This document shows, piece by piece, positions 22,695 to 36,352 of a DNA stretch of 64,000 bases. The translations under genes were made by a program, and so were the position numbers. Below the pieces are notes generated by a model, which did not search any database, was not told where the DNA came from, and saw only the letters and a list, made by a program, of their open reading frames with translations. Numbering within the stretch: the stretch's first letter is position 1; the number at the start of each line of letters is the position of its first letter. Source of the stretch: Balanoglossus misakiensis (lineage: Eukaryota; Hemichordata); assembly GCA_040954595.2 (NCBI GenBank), contig CM082580.2, positions 5,208,001-5,272,000 on the forward strand, read 5' to 3'.

Positions 22695-25600
22695 TCAATC
22701 TGTTGGTGTATTAGGATTGCTCTTTTTTGTTCTAGGGGGCACGACAGGAGGAGGGGCGTCTGTGTCACCTTGCAACAAAGCAGGATCCAGCTTTGGCATC
22801 ACTCTGGGTCTTGTGGGGACGGGTGGCGGGGGGCCCGTTCCTGCGAGCGGAGGAGGGGTCGCCGAGTGGGTCGGCGATCCTATCGACGTCGTCGGCGTGG
22901 ATGACACTGGCGAGACGGCTGGCGTCAGCTGCACCGGTTGCAGCGGGACTGCGCTGCAGTGAAAGCCGCTGCTGTTGTTGGGAGTCGCGAAGATGTCGTC
23001 GTTGACTCCGAAACCGGCGGAGGTGTCGTCGTCATCGTCGAATTTGGTCCACCCCTGCTGCTGCTGCTGCGACGCCTGGAGTGTCGCGTTCGGTCGGGAC
23101 TGCGGCAGGGGAGGCGGAGGGCTCGGTGTTCCCCTGGTGGTCTCTTGAACTCTGTTGAGTTGGTTTGGTCTGGTGTTTGGCACTGGTGGTGCTGCTGCTG
23201 GTGCTAGCTGGGCGCTGCCTACCTCCGGCGCTAAGCTCAGCGGTCTATTCGGTCTCGCGGTCGGTAACGTCAGGGCTGTCGACATCTCCCCATGCACCAT
23301 GCTCTGAGGTCTCGCGGCCGGTCTGGACTGCGGTATCGGCGGCGCCGCCAGCTCGATCTCAACTTCCGCCTTCTCCACGGGGGTCAGTGACCGGGCGGGT
23401 CGACTGGCCGGCACCGGTGGAGGTATCTGTGGCACTGCAACTTCTGCCGGGGGAGGCTGTACGCGAGGCCTGGCAGCAGGGACCGGCGGCGCAGACCGGC
23501 TTGGTTTGATGTGACTGGTCCTCGGCGCCGGCTGGGGTGCAGCAGTGGGCTCGGGCTGCACAGCCTCGGTCGGTGGCGCCATACCCGTCAGCATTTCCTC
23601 ACTTTTATTCCTCGGCAAGGAATCGGAAAAAGCGGACTCGGTCGCGCCCTTGTCGGTGTCCATGTCTTTGAGTTCTGGGGCGCTGCTGTTGTGGGGCATG
23701 GCTGGTTTTGTCGACGTAGTCGGCTGACCGAGAACATCCATTCCAAGATCTTGCAGTAGCTGCATCGCTTCGGCTTCAGTGGAGGCATGCCCTGAATGCT
23801 CTACACTGAAAGGCGTGCTGATTCTTGAGGGCTGAAAAATGCAGCAGAGAAATACTTTACAAAACTTACATTTACAAAATATTAATGTATTTGCACTGAC
23901 ATGCCCTCTGTGGAGCAGGACAGCTCACTCTTTTCAAAGGACACTGTCATACATTTGAAAGCACGGTGAATTTTTCTGAGTTTTGTCTGCATGTCCTTGG
24001 CTTAAAGAATGCATGTATGTATTACTTTGAACGCCAACTATTATGTTTATTCACAGACTAAGGAAATGAAATTGTCCAGATTGGTGTTTTTCCTCTGCTG
24101 GCTTTCAGTTCTATCAAGAGTCAAATGATGCAAAAGCTGCTTCAACTCACCCTGTAAACACTCTGCTTTGATTTAGTTGCAGCGGTAGAAGTGGCAGTTG
24201 TCGGCTTGGGCGCAGCTTGGCCGGCGGGTCTTCCGGCCGGTCTAGAAGGAGCACCCCCTGGCAGCTTGCTGGGTGGTGGTGGTCTCTTCGGAGGGGGAGG
24301 TCTACTGGGGGGCTGCTTCTTTTCTGGTTGGACTTCCGGCTGTACGGTCAGTGGGGAGGTCGTCAGGGAGTGTGGAGTCGTCGGCCGCGAGCCTGTGGGT
24401 GTCACGACTTCCGGGGCCAAGGGTGGCGGGAGTATGTTTACCTGGGGGGCTGCCTCCTCCTCCTCTTCGTACTCCTCCACTTCCTCCAACTCATCATCAT
24501 CTGGGCATTTGTAGAAATAAAATACAAATGTACATCACTGGTGATACTATTCTGCTATTTTGCTCCAAAACTGTATGCATGAATGACACATATAAAAATT
24601 ATAAAAATCTATTCATAATAAAAACAACATTTATCTGGTGAGCAAAGTTTTGATAAAGAAATATAAACACATACATGTACATCATGTATATGAAAAACGC
24701 TGATTTAAGTTTTATTCATTTAAGCTAACAGTGAAACTTTATCAATAATTGTCAACCTTCCTCTATTAAAAAACCCCCAAAAGTATTCATTACTTCTGTA
24801 TTTAACCACAACCCTTCACTCACCCTCAATGTCAAAGCTCATTGAAGGAATATCAAAGCTCTCGCCAAGCAGACTGTTACTGACAGGATTGTAGAGTCTT
24901 TCAGTGTTGGCCGTACACAGTGACAGTTCTTGCTCCAGTAATTCGAGCCACTTCTCTGTCTGTAGTCTCACTTCCAGGATTTTACCATTCACCTGAAAAA
25001 AAGTGGTTAGGGTAGAATCAAAGTCAAATAACATTACTGCGAATCACTGCCAAAGCGACAGTCAAAACTTCCATCAAAAGGCTACTTGTCATTTACCAGA
25101 CTATCTGGTCGACTGAAAGATAGACATCAGACCTGCGCTGAGGATTGTGGACGAAATGTTGGCAGCATGTGTGATGGAAAAAGGTGGCAAAGCAAAGTGC
25201 AACTTTTATCTTTTAGGAAACTGAAATGAGCTTTTTCTGCACACCCACCTCCATATTGTTGTATTCAATGGCAGCCAGAGCCCTCTTGCCATTCTGAAAT
25301 GTTAACAACATATCACTCTCCACAAATCTGAAATGGGAAATAAAAAGCCCAGATGAAAATGAAAGAATGGTATCATCGTCTATCAGTGAAGGTGATGACA
25401 AGACTTCATCTGCACTGGTGTTTATATAATGTCTCAATAACTCGCAGCCTTGGCCAGAAGATATTACTCATTCCCATTAATTACTGATGCTTTCAGAATA
25501 ATTCACAGGTGGGCTGACCATATTTCAACCACAAGTAACTGAAATATCTGCCCAGATGGAAACCTGTGGAAAGTGCCGTAATCATAGCCTACACTTAAAA

Positions 25601-28600
25601 AATATTACCCTGTTTGCAGCAACATTTTACTTGCATGTCTCATGGCGTATGTAAATTTTTGTCAAAAATTTATTACTAGGAGACGGAACACCTGGTATGT
25701 CATTTTTACCTGACCAGGATGATCTGTCCCACAGCTGCTGTGAGTGAGTCTAAAATGGCGTCGATGTCTGCATCGTCAAACTCCTCTGCACTGCCTGGAG
25801 CTGTTGCTATGGAAACAATCACGGTGCTGTCAGGAGGGCCTTGTTGATGTATGACATCCTCGTAGACCTGCTGTCTGCTCTCTTCGTCGATGTGTTGGAT
25901 TTCGACCTCGATGATTCCGATCACTGGCCTGGTGCGAGTCAAAATTTGAACATGTTAGTTAGACTGCACAATGATCAAAACATTTTGCTATGGCAGCGTG
26001 TGGCTTTTCATTGCCAATTAGTACTAGTGGCTCATCTGTGAAGTGCTGTGATAGTCTAAAAGTTGCTTAGCCATAATTCTTGTTCCATGAACACTAAATC
26101 ACAGGCTTCCTTCATATGGATTTATAGAACATAAATGTAAGTCACAAATCAGCTTATAAATGAACTTAATTGGCTTCCTTCTGACTGTCTGTCCAGTTAC
26201 TCAACACTGAAGTGAAACTCAAAATCTGTCTCCACACATGTTAATGCACTGTTCATCCAACTGACCTGTGATCTGATGTTTTCAGCTCGGCTCGGCCGTA
26301 ATGCAGAATTCTACCTGGATTCCAGTCCTCATCGCCCTCTTCACCTTCTGTACAGAAACCATGGCAACAAAAAATTCTTGTCACAAAACTTTGAAATGTC
26401 AGTATTGATAAGTATGACAATGGCTGGTAAACTCACTAGCTGTGTTAGCAGGTAAAATGGCATCAACTTTACAGGCTTTGGTTTTTCAATCCACAAAACA
26501 ATATCCAAAACTTCATTCAGTGCAAAGATAAAATCATGAAGGGCAACTTTACCTGGTTTTCTCCTTCTCCTCCTCTTCCACAAAACCCTGTCAGTCCAAG
26601 CAGGAGTCCTCATTTTATCACTGGTGTCGTAGTCATCGGAGAACAGGTCATACTTGTATGTCGGCGCAAACTTGATATCACCCTCACTGAACCCCTGAAA
26701 CACCTGTTCGGAGACAGAGAGTGGAATAAACCAATTATTGCAGTTGTCATCACAAGCCCTCAGAAAGATCGACTATAGTAAGTACAAACAGTGAATGATA
26801 ACCATGGTAACCATACCTGCCCTTCTTTTCTCTGCAATATGAGCTGGTCATAGTGTTTCAAAGCTTCCCAGTTTTCGATGCTGACCAGCTGTTTCACTTC
26901 GTCGTTGGGCAGATCGATTCTGTAGTTGAAATCGCCGCACCAAAATACGTAGTCATGGGAGTGAAGGAAACGTCCCTGTGAAATACAGTGTGACACACAT
27001 GATGGTGTGGGTCACAGCATTCCATTGCAGAGATTGCACCAAATGTTAATATAATATTCTATAATATACTTTGTATAGAGACTTTGTATCCAGTGTTAGA
27101 CAGAGCTGATACATTGTATAGTCAACTACCAAAGGGAATACCCTTCTGAGAATAAGAATGGTGGTTTTCTTCAAAAGCTAAAATAATAATGTATGAATTT
27201 TATATATGTACAGACAGACTGTTTATGAACAGACAAAATGTTTTTCTTGAAAAAATAGATTGCATGTTAAAAAAATTCTCAAACTCATTGATAATGTGGA
27301 AGTAAAAATTACAGTTCTCACTGATTGACATAAAATTGACTACAAATTTCTTGAGACTTACCATGGGGAAGAGAATCTTTTTGGTTATTTCTTGATAGTC
27401 GTCGTTTCGTTCTTTGACCTGAGATTGTCCGGCGGCCAGATGGGCACACACAAAACACATGGAGGTACTTTGGAATATCAATCGGATTGCCACGCCCCCT
27501 TTGTTGCCTGCTGCACCTTTCAGACCGGTCTTTACCGTCTCAACTGCAACATCCCTACAATGAATGGAACATTCCATTGAGCAGGATGGAAACGACTTTG
27601 GTTATTTGGGTCAGGTTATTCTTATCAATGGCTAGGGATGGTGGAAACTGTTTCAACAGTTACGGAAAAAAAATGAAGTTACAAATTCAACATTCTTGGT
27701 ATGTGCAAAATTACTGATCAAAGTCTAAAGATTAAACATTGCATGTGTTTCCTACGATTGTGGCATAGTCAGCCAAACTGAGGGCACAGCGCGGTCTGAA
27801 TAAAATCACATATAAAATCGGTTCTTTGCCAGTCTGTTCTAGGATGTGAGCCTCTCTACGGAAAGATTGAGCCAACTCTACATCTGATTTTAATCAGATT
27901 TACCACAATCCCTCCAATAGTTGGCGTATTTGTATGGTATCCATCAAAATCAACCGTTTTCTGATATACATGTACCAAGAAAAGAGCTTACCTGATGTAC
28001 GGCGCATGCTTCGGTCTGACAAATATATACAGACACACTCCCACGAGTTGTTCCGATGCCAGCAACACATACTTGTTGTCTCTTGACAAAGTCTTCTGCA
28101 GCTCAGCTCCCCATTGCTTCTGATTTGTCGTACTGAATAAGATTGAGTGAAAACAAAATAATGCAGGTTGTGTAATTTCAGGTCAATCAAAGAGTTACTG
28201 AGTTACTAACAGTAATCTCAACAGTTTCATACCCTAATTCTACACACATTGGGTCAGCCAAGCAATGAGAGGGACAGCGGTGTTGATGTTTGGGTGGGGG
28301 GGGGGGGGGGGGGTCTGGACAGTGCCCTCAGTGGATGAATCTAATTGCAGCAGGAACTTTCCGTCATGCAAAAGTATTACACAAAATGCAGCTATTACCC
28401 TACTGTATGTGAAGAATAAATTTTATACAACAAATGAAAGTCAATATTAAGGGACAATGCATCACACATGTTTTTGCGGACTTTCCTATATCACGTGTTG
28501 TAACTGTTACTCACCTGGCACTGATGATATTGCCAGCGCTCAGATCAACCATTTCTTCAAAGCCAATAGCATAAATATCAACCGGTACACTAAAATCAAT

Positions 28601-31600
28601 GTGACTATCCACATTATCTGAAATTGAGCATTTGGACATTTTTAAGAAACACAAAGAAAGGTACCAGGTGGTATAGCCAATGTACGGCAGTCTTCCAATG
28701 CAGAATAAACTAAAGGCTGGCAAAGGCGATTCCAGACTCCAGACATAAGCCAAGTGATCTGCCAGTAATGTAAGTTTACCGTAATACACACACTGTATTG
28801 ATGAAATGAATTATGATTTTAAAAGTACAAAATGCCAGGTGGCAGCAGTCAAGCACACCAATCAACAGAGAGGGAGATACATTAAATGCAAATTGCACAA
28901 ACCTGGGTTCAGTTCCGCTGTGCGCTGCGGATTGTCGAGCAACCAATCGGACATGGACTGGTGCTTGAACGCGATGCTGCGAAAGTGGCGGCCACCGTTG
29001 ACGTTCCACGTGCCGATGGCGACTCGAATTCTGCTGGTAAATGTAAATTCATCCTGTCTGCTCACCATGGTTCGTAGGATGCCCGGAGAGGCTGTGTGAG
29101 AGAAGAGGGGAGTCTGAAGTCAATACTGAAAGTGATATGAATTGTGAATGCATGAATGCTAATGCATTTGTGCATATGAGTACCGATATGTGTGCAAAAA
29201 GTGGGTAAAATGAGAGAAGTATGAGTGTACACTGTGCATATGTTTGACCTAAAAGATTTAATCGAATTGTCAAAATTGATTTACAAATTACAGGTTGAGT
29301 CAAACAAAAAAAATCACACTATGCAAAAATCTGATGTTTTAATTACATTAATATGCATTGTTTGCACCAGGAAGGTAGGAAGTACAAATTGCTTATACTA
29401 GTAAAATAAAATTGGCATGTAATATGAACAAAGTAATATCATGGTATATTGCAGTATTGTTGGAACAGACAATGACTGCAATCTAGATCTACAGGGGTCA
29501 AAGATTAGATGAAATACAACTATTACAAAAAGCAGATGGATCATGAACTGGAAGTTGGAGAAATACTGGTAAATAGGTACTCCACATAAATGTTAGGTAG
29601 GAAGGACACAAGACTAGAAAATATATTAGAGTAGGTCAAAGGTGTGGTCAGGGATTGGGTCAAATTGTATCTGGGAAAAGTCTACTGGAAATAAATCTAG
29701 TATGGAAATTTGGAAATTTATCATTTCATGCCAATGGGTACACATTCTCACCTATCTCCTCTGAAATTGTTTTTGGAAAAAGAAAGCAAGACACCAAAAT
29801 GTCTATCAGAATTCACTGACATTTGAAAGACCGACATAGACTTATGTGTAACACACACAAATTACATGATTTTCATACAGCTGTATAACACTGATCATGC
29901 CACAACAACACCAACAACAACAACACAATGACACTGAAGAATCCTGTATCTGTGTGTATGTGTACGGTATGTACATGTATATGTATGTAAACTATGTGTA
30001 TATGCATGTATGTACATATGTATGTAATATGTACGGAACATGTATGTGTGTGTGTGTTTGTGTACGTACCGGTACATGTACATGTACATACATTTGTATG
30101 TATATTTATGCATGTAAAGTATTTTAGTGTGATTGTGTGTATTTCATCACTGTTAACAACAGTATTCACATTTACTTTGAGTATTACTTTCAGATCAGAC
30201 GACAATACAAAAGACAGACAGACGGACATATATGAAGTAAAATACACCAGAACAATACTTATGGTTATTTCAGATGAAAGTTTTGAATCTCACCATGTAA
30301 TTGATTCTTGGCCAGTAAAGCCCTGGCCTTGTCAGCAAGTTCACCATTCAGTGTATTACCGAGCACCAATACATCAATGGCTTCCTGTTTGCTGCCATCA
30401 AAGAAGTTATTCTGAATTGTACGACTGACAGAACGAGCACCATCACGTAATTTACCCGCCTATGGGGAAGAGAAAACAGAATCCTGATAAACAAATGGAA
30501 AATATTGCAAAATTTGAAGTCTATCTGTCAAAAATGTGAAAATCTTAGCTCAACCCACTAATAATCACTATATCTACAATATTAATTAATAGACTGTTGT
30601 ATGCATGTATCTCCACAGAACTAAGAAGTCACCATGGGCCTGTTCATTCAAGAATAGACCAATTTTGCAGAATATGACTAAGGTATTCCAACCTTGATTT
30701 TCTACAATTCTCACCTATAGCACCTCAATTTGTATACTCAGTTTTTTACATAAATATTCCTGTGAGGGCACTTTTTTTTTATACATGTATAAAATAACCA
30801 CTACATGTACTTTGAACTGTACACACATACAAACATTGATGACCCCCCCCCCCCTCCCCTCTCCGTACTCACTGTAGTTTTGCCTTCCAGAGCACCGGTA
30901 CCAGCATAGATCCTACTGACATGGTCACCGTTCATGGCCCACATGTTCTTGTACAGTTCTTCAAATCTCGCCCTGACTGAGGATTTCTCAAGACTCAGAC
31001 AGTCCAACAGTTTGGGCAGCATCTGAAATAATGGATTTTTTATTAGCTTAGATTTCTTGTGCGTGCGTTCAGTGAGTCAATCTTTGCTGTGCGTGAATGC
31101 TTTTACAGTCGCGAGAGTAATGTAACCGTTTTACATCATCAATGAAAAGTTCAGTGGTTGTATATGTAAACTGCTTGTTGTAAACAAACATTTTTTTAGG
31201 AATCAATATCTGCCAGAATAAAATCTCTACATTACCGAGAGTCCTAGAAATGCCTGCACAGCATTGGTTCTGTCCAGGCAATCCAGACAATTCGTTCTCA
31301 CTGTTCCACTCTGCAGCCTGCCAAATTAATTAACAGAAGTATTCATTTTTGCTTTCATGTTAATCTATAGTGCAGATACCTGTACAGAGAGTGTGTACTT
31401 GCGATGATCTCTATATTTTGTAATTCTTTGAAAGGCAAACATAATTTTATAAATATGTTGTTATTGTTTATAAACAGAGTTTTTTTCATGTACTAGTAGT
31501 ATCACATTGAAAATGGCCATAAAGTTCTCCGATTGAGATGCGAGTTTCTCCTATATCTAAGTATTAGTGGGAATAATTGAAACAAAAAGAGAATTTTTTT

Positions 31601-34600
31601 AAAACTACGGGTACAAACACAGATCATATGACACTTACTTCTTCACATTTTCACCCTCGGCGTAGAAATACTCATATCTCTTCACGTGAGGGTCGAGCTT
31701 CCTCATCAGATTTCTCGTCAAGTTGTCGCTTTTCCCTTTACATTGTTGGTGATAATCAAACGCTATGTGCGGCACACTGTGCTTGAATGCAGAGGCCTTG
31801 TGGTGATTCTGAAATACAAATACCAAAACCAGGTTCAGAAACATGTGGGGAGACAATTTGTATAAGTTCAACACGTGATAAAACAGCAAGCCTGTATGAT
31901 CTTGTCTTGTATTGACAATATCATGACTGTTGCATACTTGAACATGCTCTACAAAATAGATTAAGTAGACTATACCTTTAAAGAAAAATTCTGATAAATT
32001 CAACAAAACTCACTTCTGCTCATTTCGGATGTCTCACCTGAAAGGCTTTGCTAAGCATATGTTCCCCTTCTTTATTGCCAAGTAAATTCACGATGGCCTG
32101 ATCACCATATTGCACTTTTATTGTACTCAGATGTCTGCAAAAGAAAAAGTTACAGGAAAATTGTAAAATTCAGATAAATTCTCAAAGATTTATTCAATTA
32201 AGAGCATATATGCAAATACAGTCTGTGATATTTTGGTACACTGTAGGATTATTTCTGTAGCTAGCACGGTAACAAAGTAGCTGCAATAATTGTAGCCTGA
32301 GTGTTACAATTATTGCAGCTAGGTAACAATGCTGCCTACCAATTTCATTGTCATTGACAACTGATTTGAGTCATTTAAATGCTCAAATGTGCAATAATAC
32401 TAGATATTTAGAGTTTAGATATTTAGAACCTCAGCAGCGGTGAAAACTAGTAACAGGTCAAAGGTCAGAAAGGGTTCAAGTGAAGGACACTGTACCTTTC
32501 AAAGGCAGGAGCTGATGCCTCGTAACCTCTGGACATCTTGACCTTGTGTGACCCCACTTGGATTCCAGGTTGTTCCCAGAACAGTGGGACTGAGCCTCTT
32601 GTCTGAATGTACGATGCCACTTTGTCATCTAAAAATATCACCTACGAATGTCAAATGTGATAGCAATGTATGAAAAAATTCTACAGTGGGGGAATATTAC
32701 ATTCATTCTCTTTCAATTGAAATGGACAAGGTCGCTCACTTTTAATATAATTTTGCTTATAATATATTAATTTCTTTCTACAGATTATTTATGCTGTTCT
32801 GCTTACTGGAAAGTGTTAAAAATTGCCAAAGGGCTATCACATTATATCTTTTCTCACTGCCACAATGGTAACAGGAAGTGACAAACTAAAATTGTAACTG
32901 TTGTGCCACCTAAACAGAAAATTTTTTTCTCCTAATTTATGTTGGAAAACTTCCTGATAATAATACAAATCTACAAAAAAAGGACCTTGCAAACAAAAAG
33001 TCAATATGCTGTTTTTAAGTTCCTCTTTGCAGAACACACTGTGGGACACATTTCTGTTGGACTAAATGTTTCAATAATATGAACATACAACTCACACACA
33101 TCAAGTTTTACCGGTTTGTAAACAAAGTTAAAACTTTAAATTTCCATCAAAGAATTTGCTATTCACTCACCTGTTCAGTCTCACAGAAATTAGCGACATG
33201 TCCATCGTCGTTGGTTCCCCTGACATTAAAACGCGTGCCCGCCCTCTCGCAGCTGAGCCGCGACACCAAGCAGGCTTTGCATTGCTTATTGCCAGTATAA
33301 ATAGTCCTGATTTCGACTCCCCCACACATGGTTTTCAACAGCCACTCGGAGCAGTTGACGTTGAACCTCTGAAGGTGCAGATGTAGAGTTCGGTTCCTGT
33401 GTGTAGAGAAATAAATCGCCATGTCATTGAAATGGTTTCATCAAGTGACTATCTGATATTAAAACACCAGTCTTCTTTTTCTAGACTGTCAGTTTATGTT
33501 ATAATAATGTCAGGAATTTGGGAGCCAGCACCAACCCATACCATTAGTCTATATGTTATGATCAGGTAGAGTCTGAAAACTCCTGCCACATGCCCGTGTC
33601 ACAATTTTCACAAAGCCTGTCTTTCACTCCAGAAAAAGTTACATTAACCTTGTCCTACACATCTGCACAGTATAAATAGTAGTAGTCTTGACAAATTATT
33701 GACAATTGCATAGTGGGCGCTGAATGCATCGTTTTCCAGTTGTCATTTTTTTTTTAATTTCCTTCTCAGCTAAACAACACAGCTGCATGTGGATGGGTGT
33801 AAAGTTTAATTTTACCACTTTCGAGGACAGTACTGTACGAATATTGCAGAGGTGGGATACATGTATCAAAATTGAGCAATTCTGGTGGTCACTGTAGTTT
33901 CGTATGGTGTAACAATCACGGAGTTATGACAACTCACCAAAAGAATCTGTTATCTGTACTGTGATCCTGAATTCTTCGCTGCGCACACAGGCTGAGATCA
34001 AACTCGGCATCTGGGTTCGGTGACCAGGAAAAGTAGAACGTGCCCGAGTTGATGAGTTTGCGCACTTCCGAAATCCTCTCCTCGTCCAGGGGATCTCCCC
34101 GCAGGGATATGAGGGTGCTTGCCGTGATCCGGAAAACCTCGCATTCTCCTATTTTGCCGACAGAGGCACAACCAGTGACCATCACTAAGTACAGAATGAT
34201 CTGGTCCCCTGGAGGAAGACAAAGGGATAAATTATGTCAATACTGCTCTTTACAAAAATGATATCTTGATCATCATGATCATCATTGTCGTCATCGTCAT
34301 CGTCATCATCGTCATCATCATCATCATCATGTAAACATTATGGCTATTGGTCTTGTATAGAATCTATCAACTATTGTCTTACCTATGTTTAAATTAAGTA
34401 CTCCGAGACATCCATACGCATCCACATTTTTTGAATATGTCTTCTTGATGGCCTCGGTTTCTGCTGGTGCTGCAAATTATAAGAGAGAGAAGTAGAAAAG
34501 AATGTTTGATTGATAAAGAATTGCTCACTTGTTATTAGTGATGGATCTGTAAGAACTTTTAAATGTGATTATTGACTTGCTATCTAAATGTCAACAGTAT

Positions 34601-35417
34601 TCAAATAGGTCATTATAAATGCACAATTTTTTTATTCTATTTTATTTAAAAGTTCCTTTTTTCTTTAATCATGGTCGTTCAGGCACTTTGTTTGACATTT
34701 GTCTATGTCAGGTGGTATAACCATACCTGTAAAACTTTTGTCTATGTTGATTATGACACTTTTTCTACTTTTGTCACACATTTGACAATTAAAAAACATA
34801 ATTTAATTAATTTATGAATATACTATTGGACAGTGAGTGACAGTACCCAACTTTCCCCCTATTCCAGGAATATGGGTCAGATTACACTATTGACAATGAT
34901 TGTGACGAGTGAACTAATTGCCTGGCAGTGAAAATTTAACAAAATCGGCGTCTCGCTGTCTGGGTAGCTACTGCGTTCAATCGTAGACAGTCTTCAATGT
35001 CATATTTCGTGCGGGGGTGGGTCAACCACTTTTTCGTCGATACCACATCAATGCGGTTCTCCGGAAATAGAAACGTGTGGCTTGTTGTGGTGTAAAGACG
35101 GCCACTAAAAATGTTTACATGCGCGATGACCTGCGATAACCTACTTTCTTATATACGTCAACAAAGTGTAAATTGTAAACATCTAATTTATCCCAGTGTC
35201 ACAGTGAGATCGCCAACACTCAGGGGAACTTCCAGAAGCCGGCGAAAAATGGAGAGTGAAGAAGTACGGGTTAAATGTGCAGTTTTTACTTACAAAGGAC
35301 TGCCACGGCATTTGATTCGAACATCAAAGTTTCTTCCTTGTTTCTGGACTCCAAGAGTACGGAATATGGAGGAGGTTCCAGCTTGTGATAAACACGAAAA
35401 CTCTTGCTGAGTGCCAT
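22695..35417 (-). CDS. Synaptojanin, phosphoinositide phosphatase (22 exons, 1496 aa)
   Basis: Exons in order: 35417-35294, 34469-34383, 34208-33938, 33396-33171, 32641-32496, 32134-32038, 31808-31639, 31317-31236, 31022-30873, 30459-30294, 29091-28903, 28617-28515, 28132-27992, 27554-27362, 26975-26817, 26703-26553, 26347-26266, 25928-25710, 25327-25249, 24992-24824, 24500-24151, 23831-22695. All phases agree and the frame is open throughout. Residues 1 to about 500 are the Sac1 domain with catalytic CLDCLDR (384-390, CX5R). Residues 528-848 are the inositol 5-phosphatase, with GTWNVNGG (533-540), WCGDFNYR (727-734), PAWTDRVLW (802-810) and SDHRPV (843-848). Residues 849 to about 1000 are the RNA-recognition-like region. 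The remainder is an acidic then proline-rich tail for SH3 partners, with WTKFDD resembling an AP-2 ear motif. It dephosphorylates PI(4,5)P2 to uncoat clathrin vesicles at synapses and elsewhere. The start begins [17 protein letters not shown], as in the family. Confidence 0.96.
28296..28313 (+). repeat. Poly(G) run in a synaptojanin intron
   Basis: Eighteen consecutive G in the intron between exons 12 and 13; C-rich on the transcribed strand. Confidence 0.9.
29940..30112 (+). repeat. TG/TATG-type microsatellite in a synaptojanin intron
   Basis: A degenerate run of tgtgtatg, tgtacatg and tatgtatg units in the intron between exons 10 and 11. The long open frames on both strands here are artefacts of the repeat. 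Confidence 0.85.
30843..30854 (+). repeat. Poly(C) run near synaptojanin exon 9
   Basis: Twelve C, followed by t and four more C, starting about 20 bases downstream of the exon 9 donor on the minus strand, where it reads as poly(G). Confidence 0.85.
34268..34330 (+). repeat. CAT/CGT trinucleotide microsatellite
   Basis: A run of atc, gtc and tca units in the intron between synaptojanin exons 2 and 3; imperfect at the left end and pure (cat)n at the right. Confidence 0.85.
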
Positions 35418-36352
35418 CTTGCGGTTTTCCTCTTTCACTTCGGAGGAAACACCTACTAAAGACTCCCTAGCAATATGTAAGATTTATTAATTTTGTTAAA
35501 ATAATCTTAGTCTTAAAAGTTAATGCAAAATTTGTTATTGTGCTGTAAAATACGGGGTCTCTAGTTGTTTTGTTTTTCAAATTGATAATATTTTCAACGG
35601 CTAATTAGATTAAATGAATTTTCGGAGCCATACACAAAACTGGGAAACACTTAGGAGGTTTGTTCTTATTTCTCTCCCTGTCGTTGGTGGCAGTGTTCTG
35701 GGTTGTAATGAGGAAAAACTATGTCCACCTTCCGCTTTTATTACGATTACAGAACCTTGACATGTCATTCCCGTACGTCAAGTAGCAAGGCGTAATAGAG
35801 ATTACTTCCATAGCTGCTTGCATCTGATTCCTCGGAAACTAAAAACATTCCGAATACAAGTTTTTTTGTATTTTACGGTGCCTTGGAGCACTAGAAAAAG
35901 GGCTTCAGTGGCAAGGCCATCATAGTAACTATGGCCATATAAGGAAGTTGCTTTGGTGATTTGCTCAAATGGTCCAATCAGAGACGTCGGCTGTAACCAC
36001 ATGATAAAAATTGTCCAATCAAGAAAAGGAATTTTAAATCTGGCAGTTCTTTGTTTCCCTCGCTCAGTGATCGTTTCTTTACGACAGTTCAAATCTGTTG
36101 TAGGGGACAGTGTACTTGTTTCTATCTGAATTGCAGCAAAACATTGCAGAATCCAGCTGCATGCCACCTTATTCCGAGCGCATCGTATTTTTGCTACAAG
36201 ACCGCGTGCTCTGTTGCGCACAAGTTTGTGGATTTTCTAGGACTAGATGAACCACGGCGCTGCAGCATTTTAACATTTGTACCAGGGGTTACTACGACCC
36301 TTTACTACTACACCAGTTGTTAAAATTCCACTACTACGTGTGCTTTCACAAA
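35418..36352. promoter_or_regulatory. Shared upstream region of synaptojanin and FoxN1/4
   Basis: The two start codons face away from each other across 935 bases, so promoters for both genes, or at least their 5'UTRs, should lie here. Two CCAAT boxes, both read as tccaatca on the + strand, lie at 35974-35978 and 36015-36019, exactly 41 bases apart, about 350 bases before the FoxN ATG. They are plausible NF-Y sites. No strong TATA box was found. Non-coding first exons cannot be excluded. Confidence 0.45.

Noticed and set aside
22717-23759. Several open frames on the + strand opposite the synaptojanin last exon
   Set aside because: They are GC-rich shadows of the proline-rich tail, which is joined in frame to 21 upstream exons on the minus strand.
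29873-30428. Overlapping open frames on both strands with Tyr/Thr/Cys repeats
   Set aside because: They translate a TG/TATG microsatellite inside a synaptojanin intron, next to genuine exon 10 (30294-30459, minus strand).
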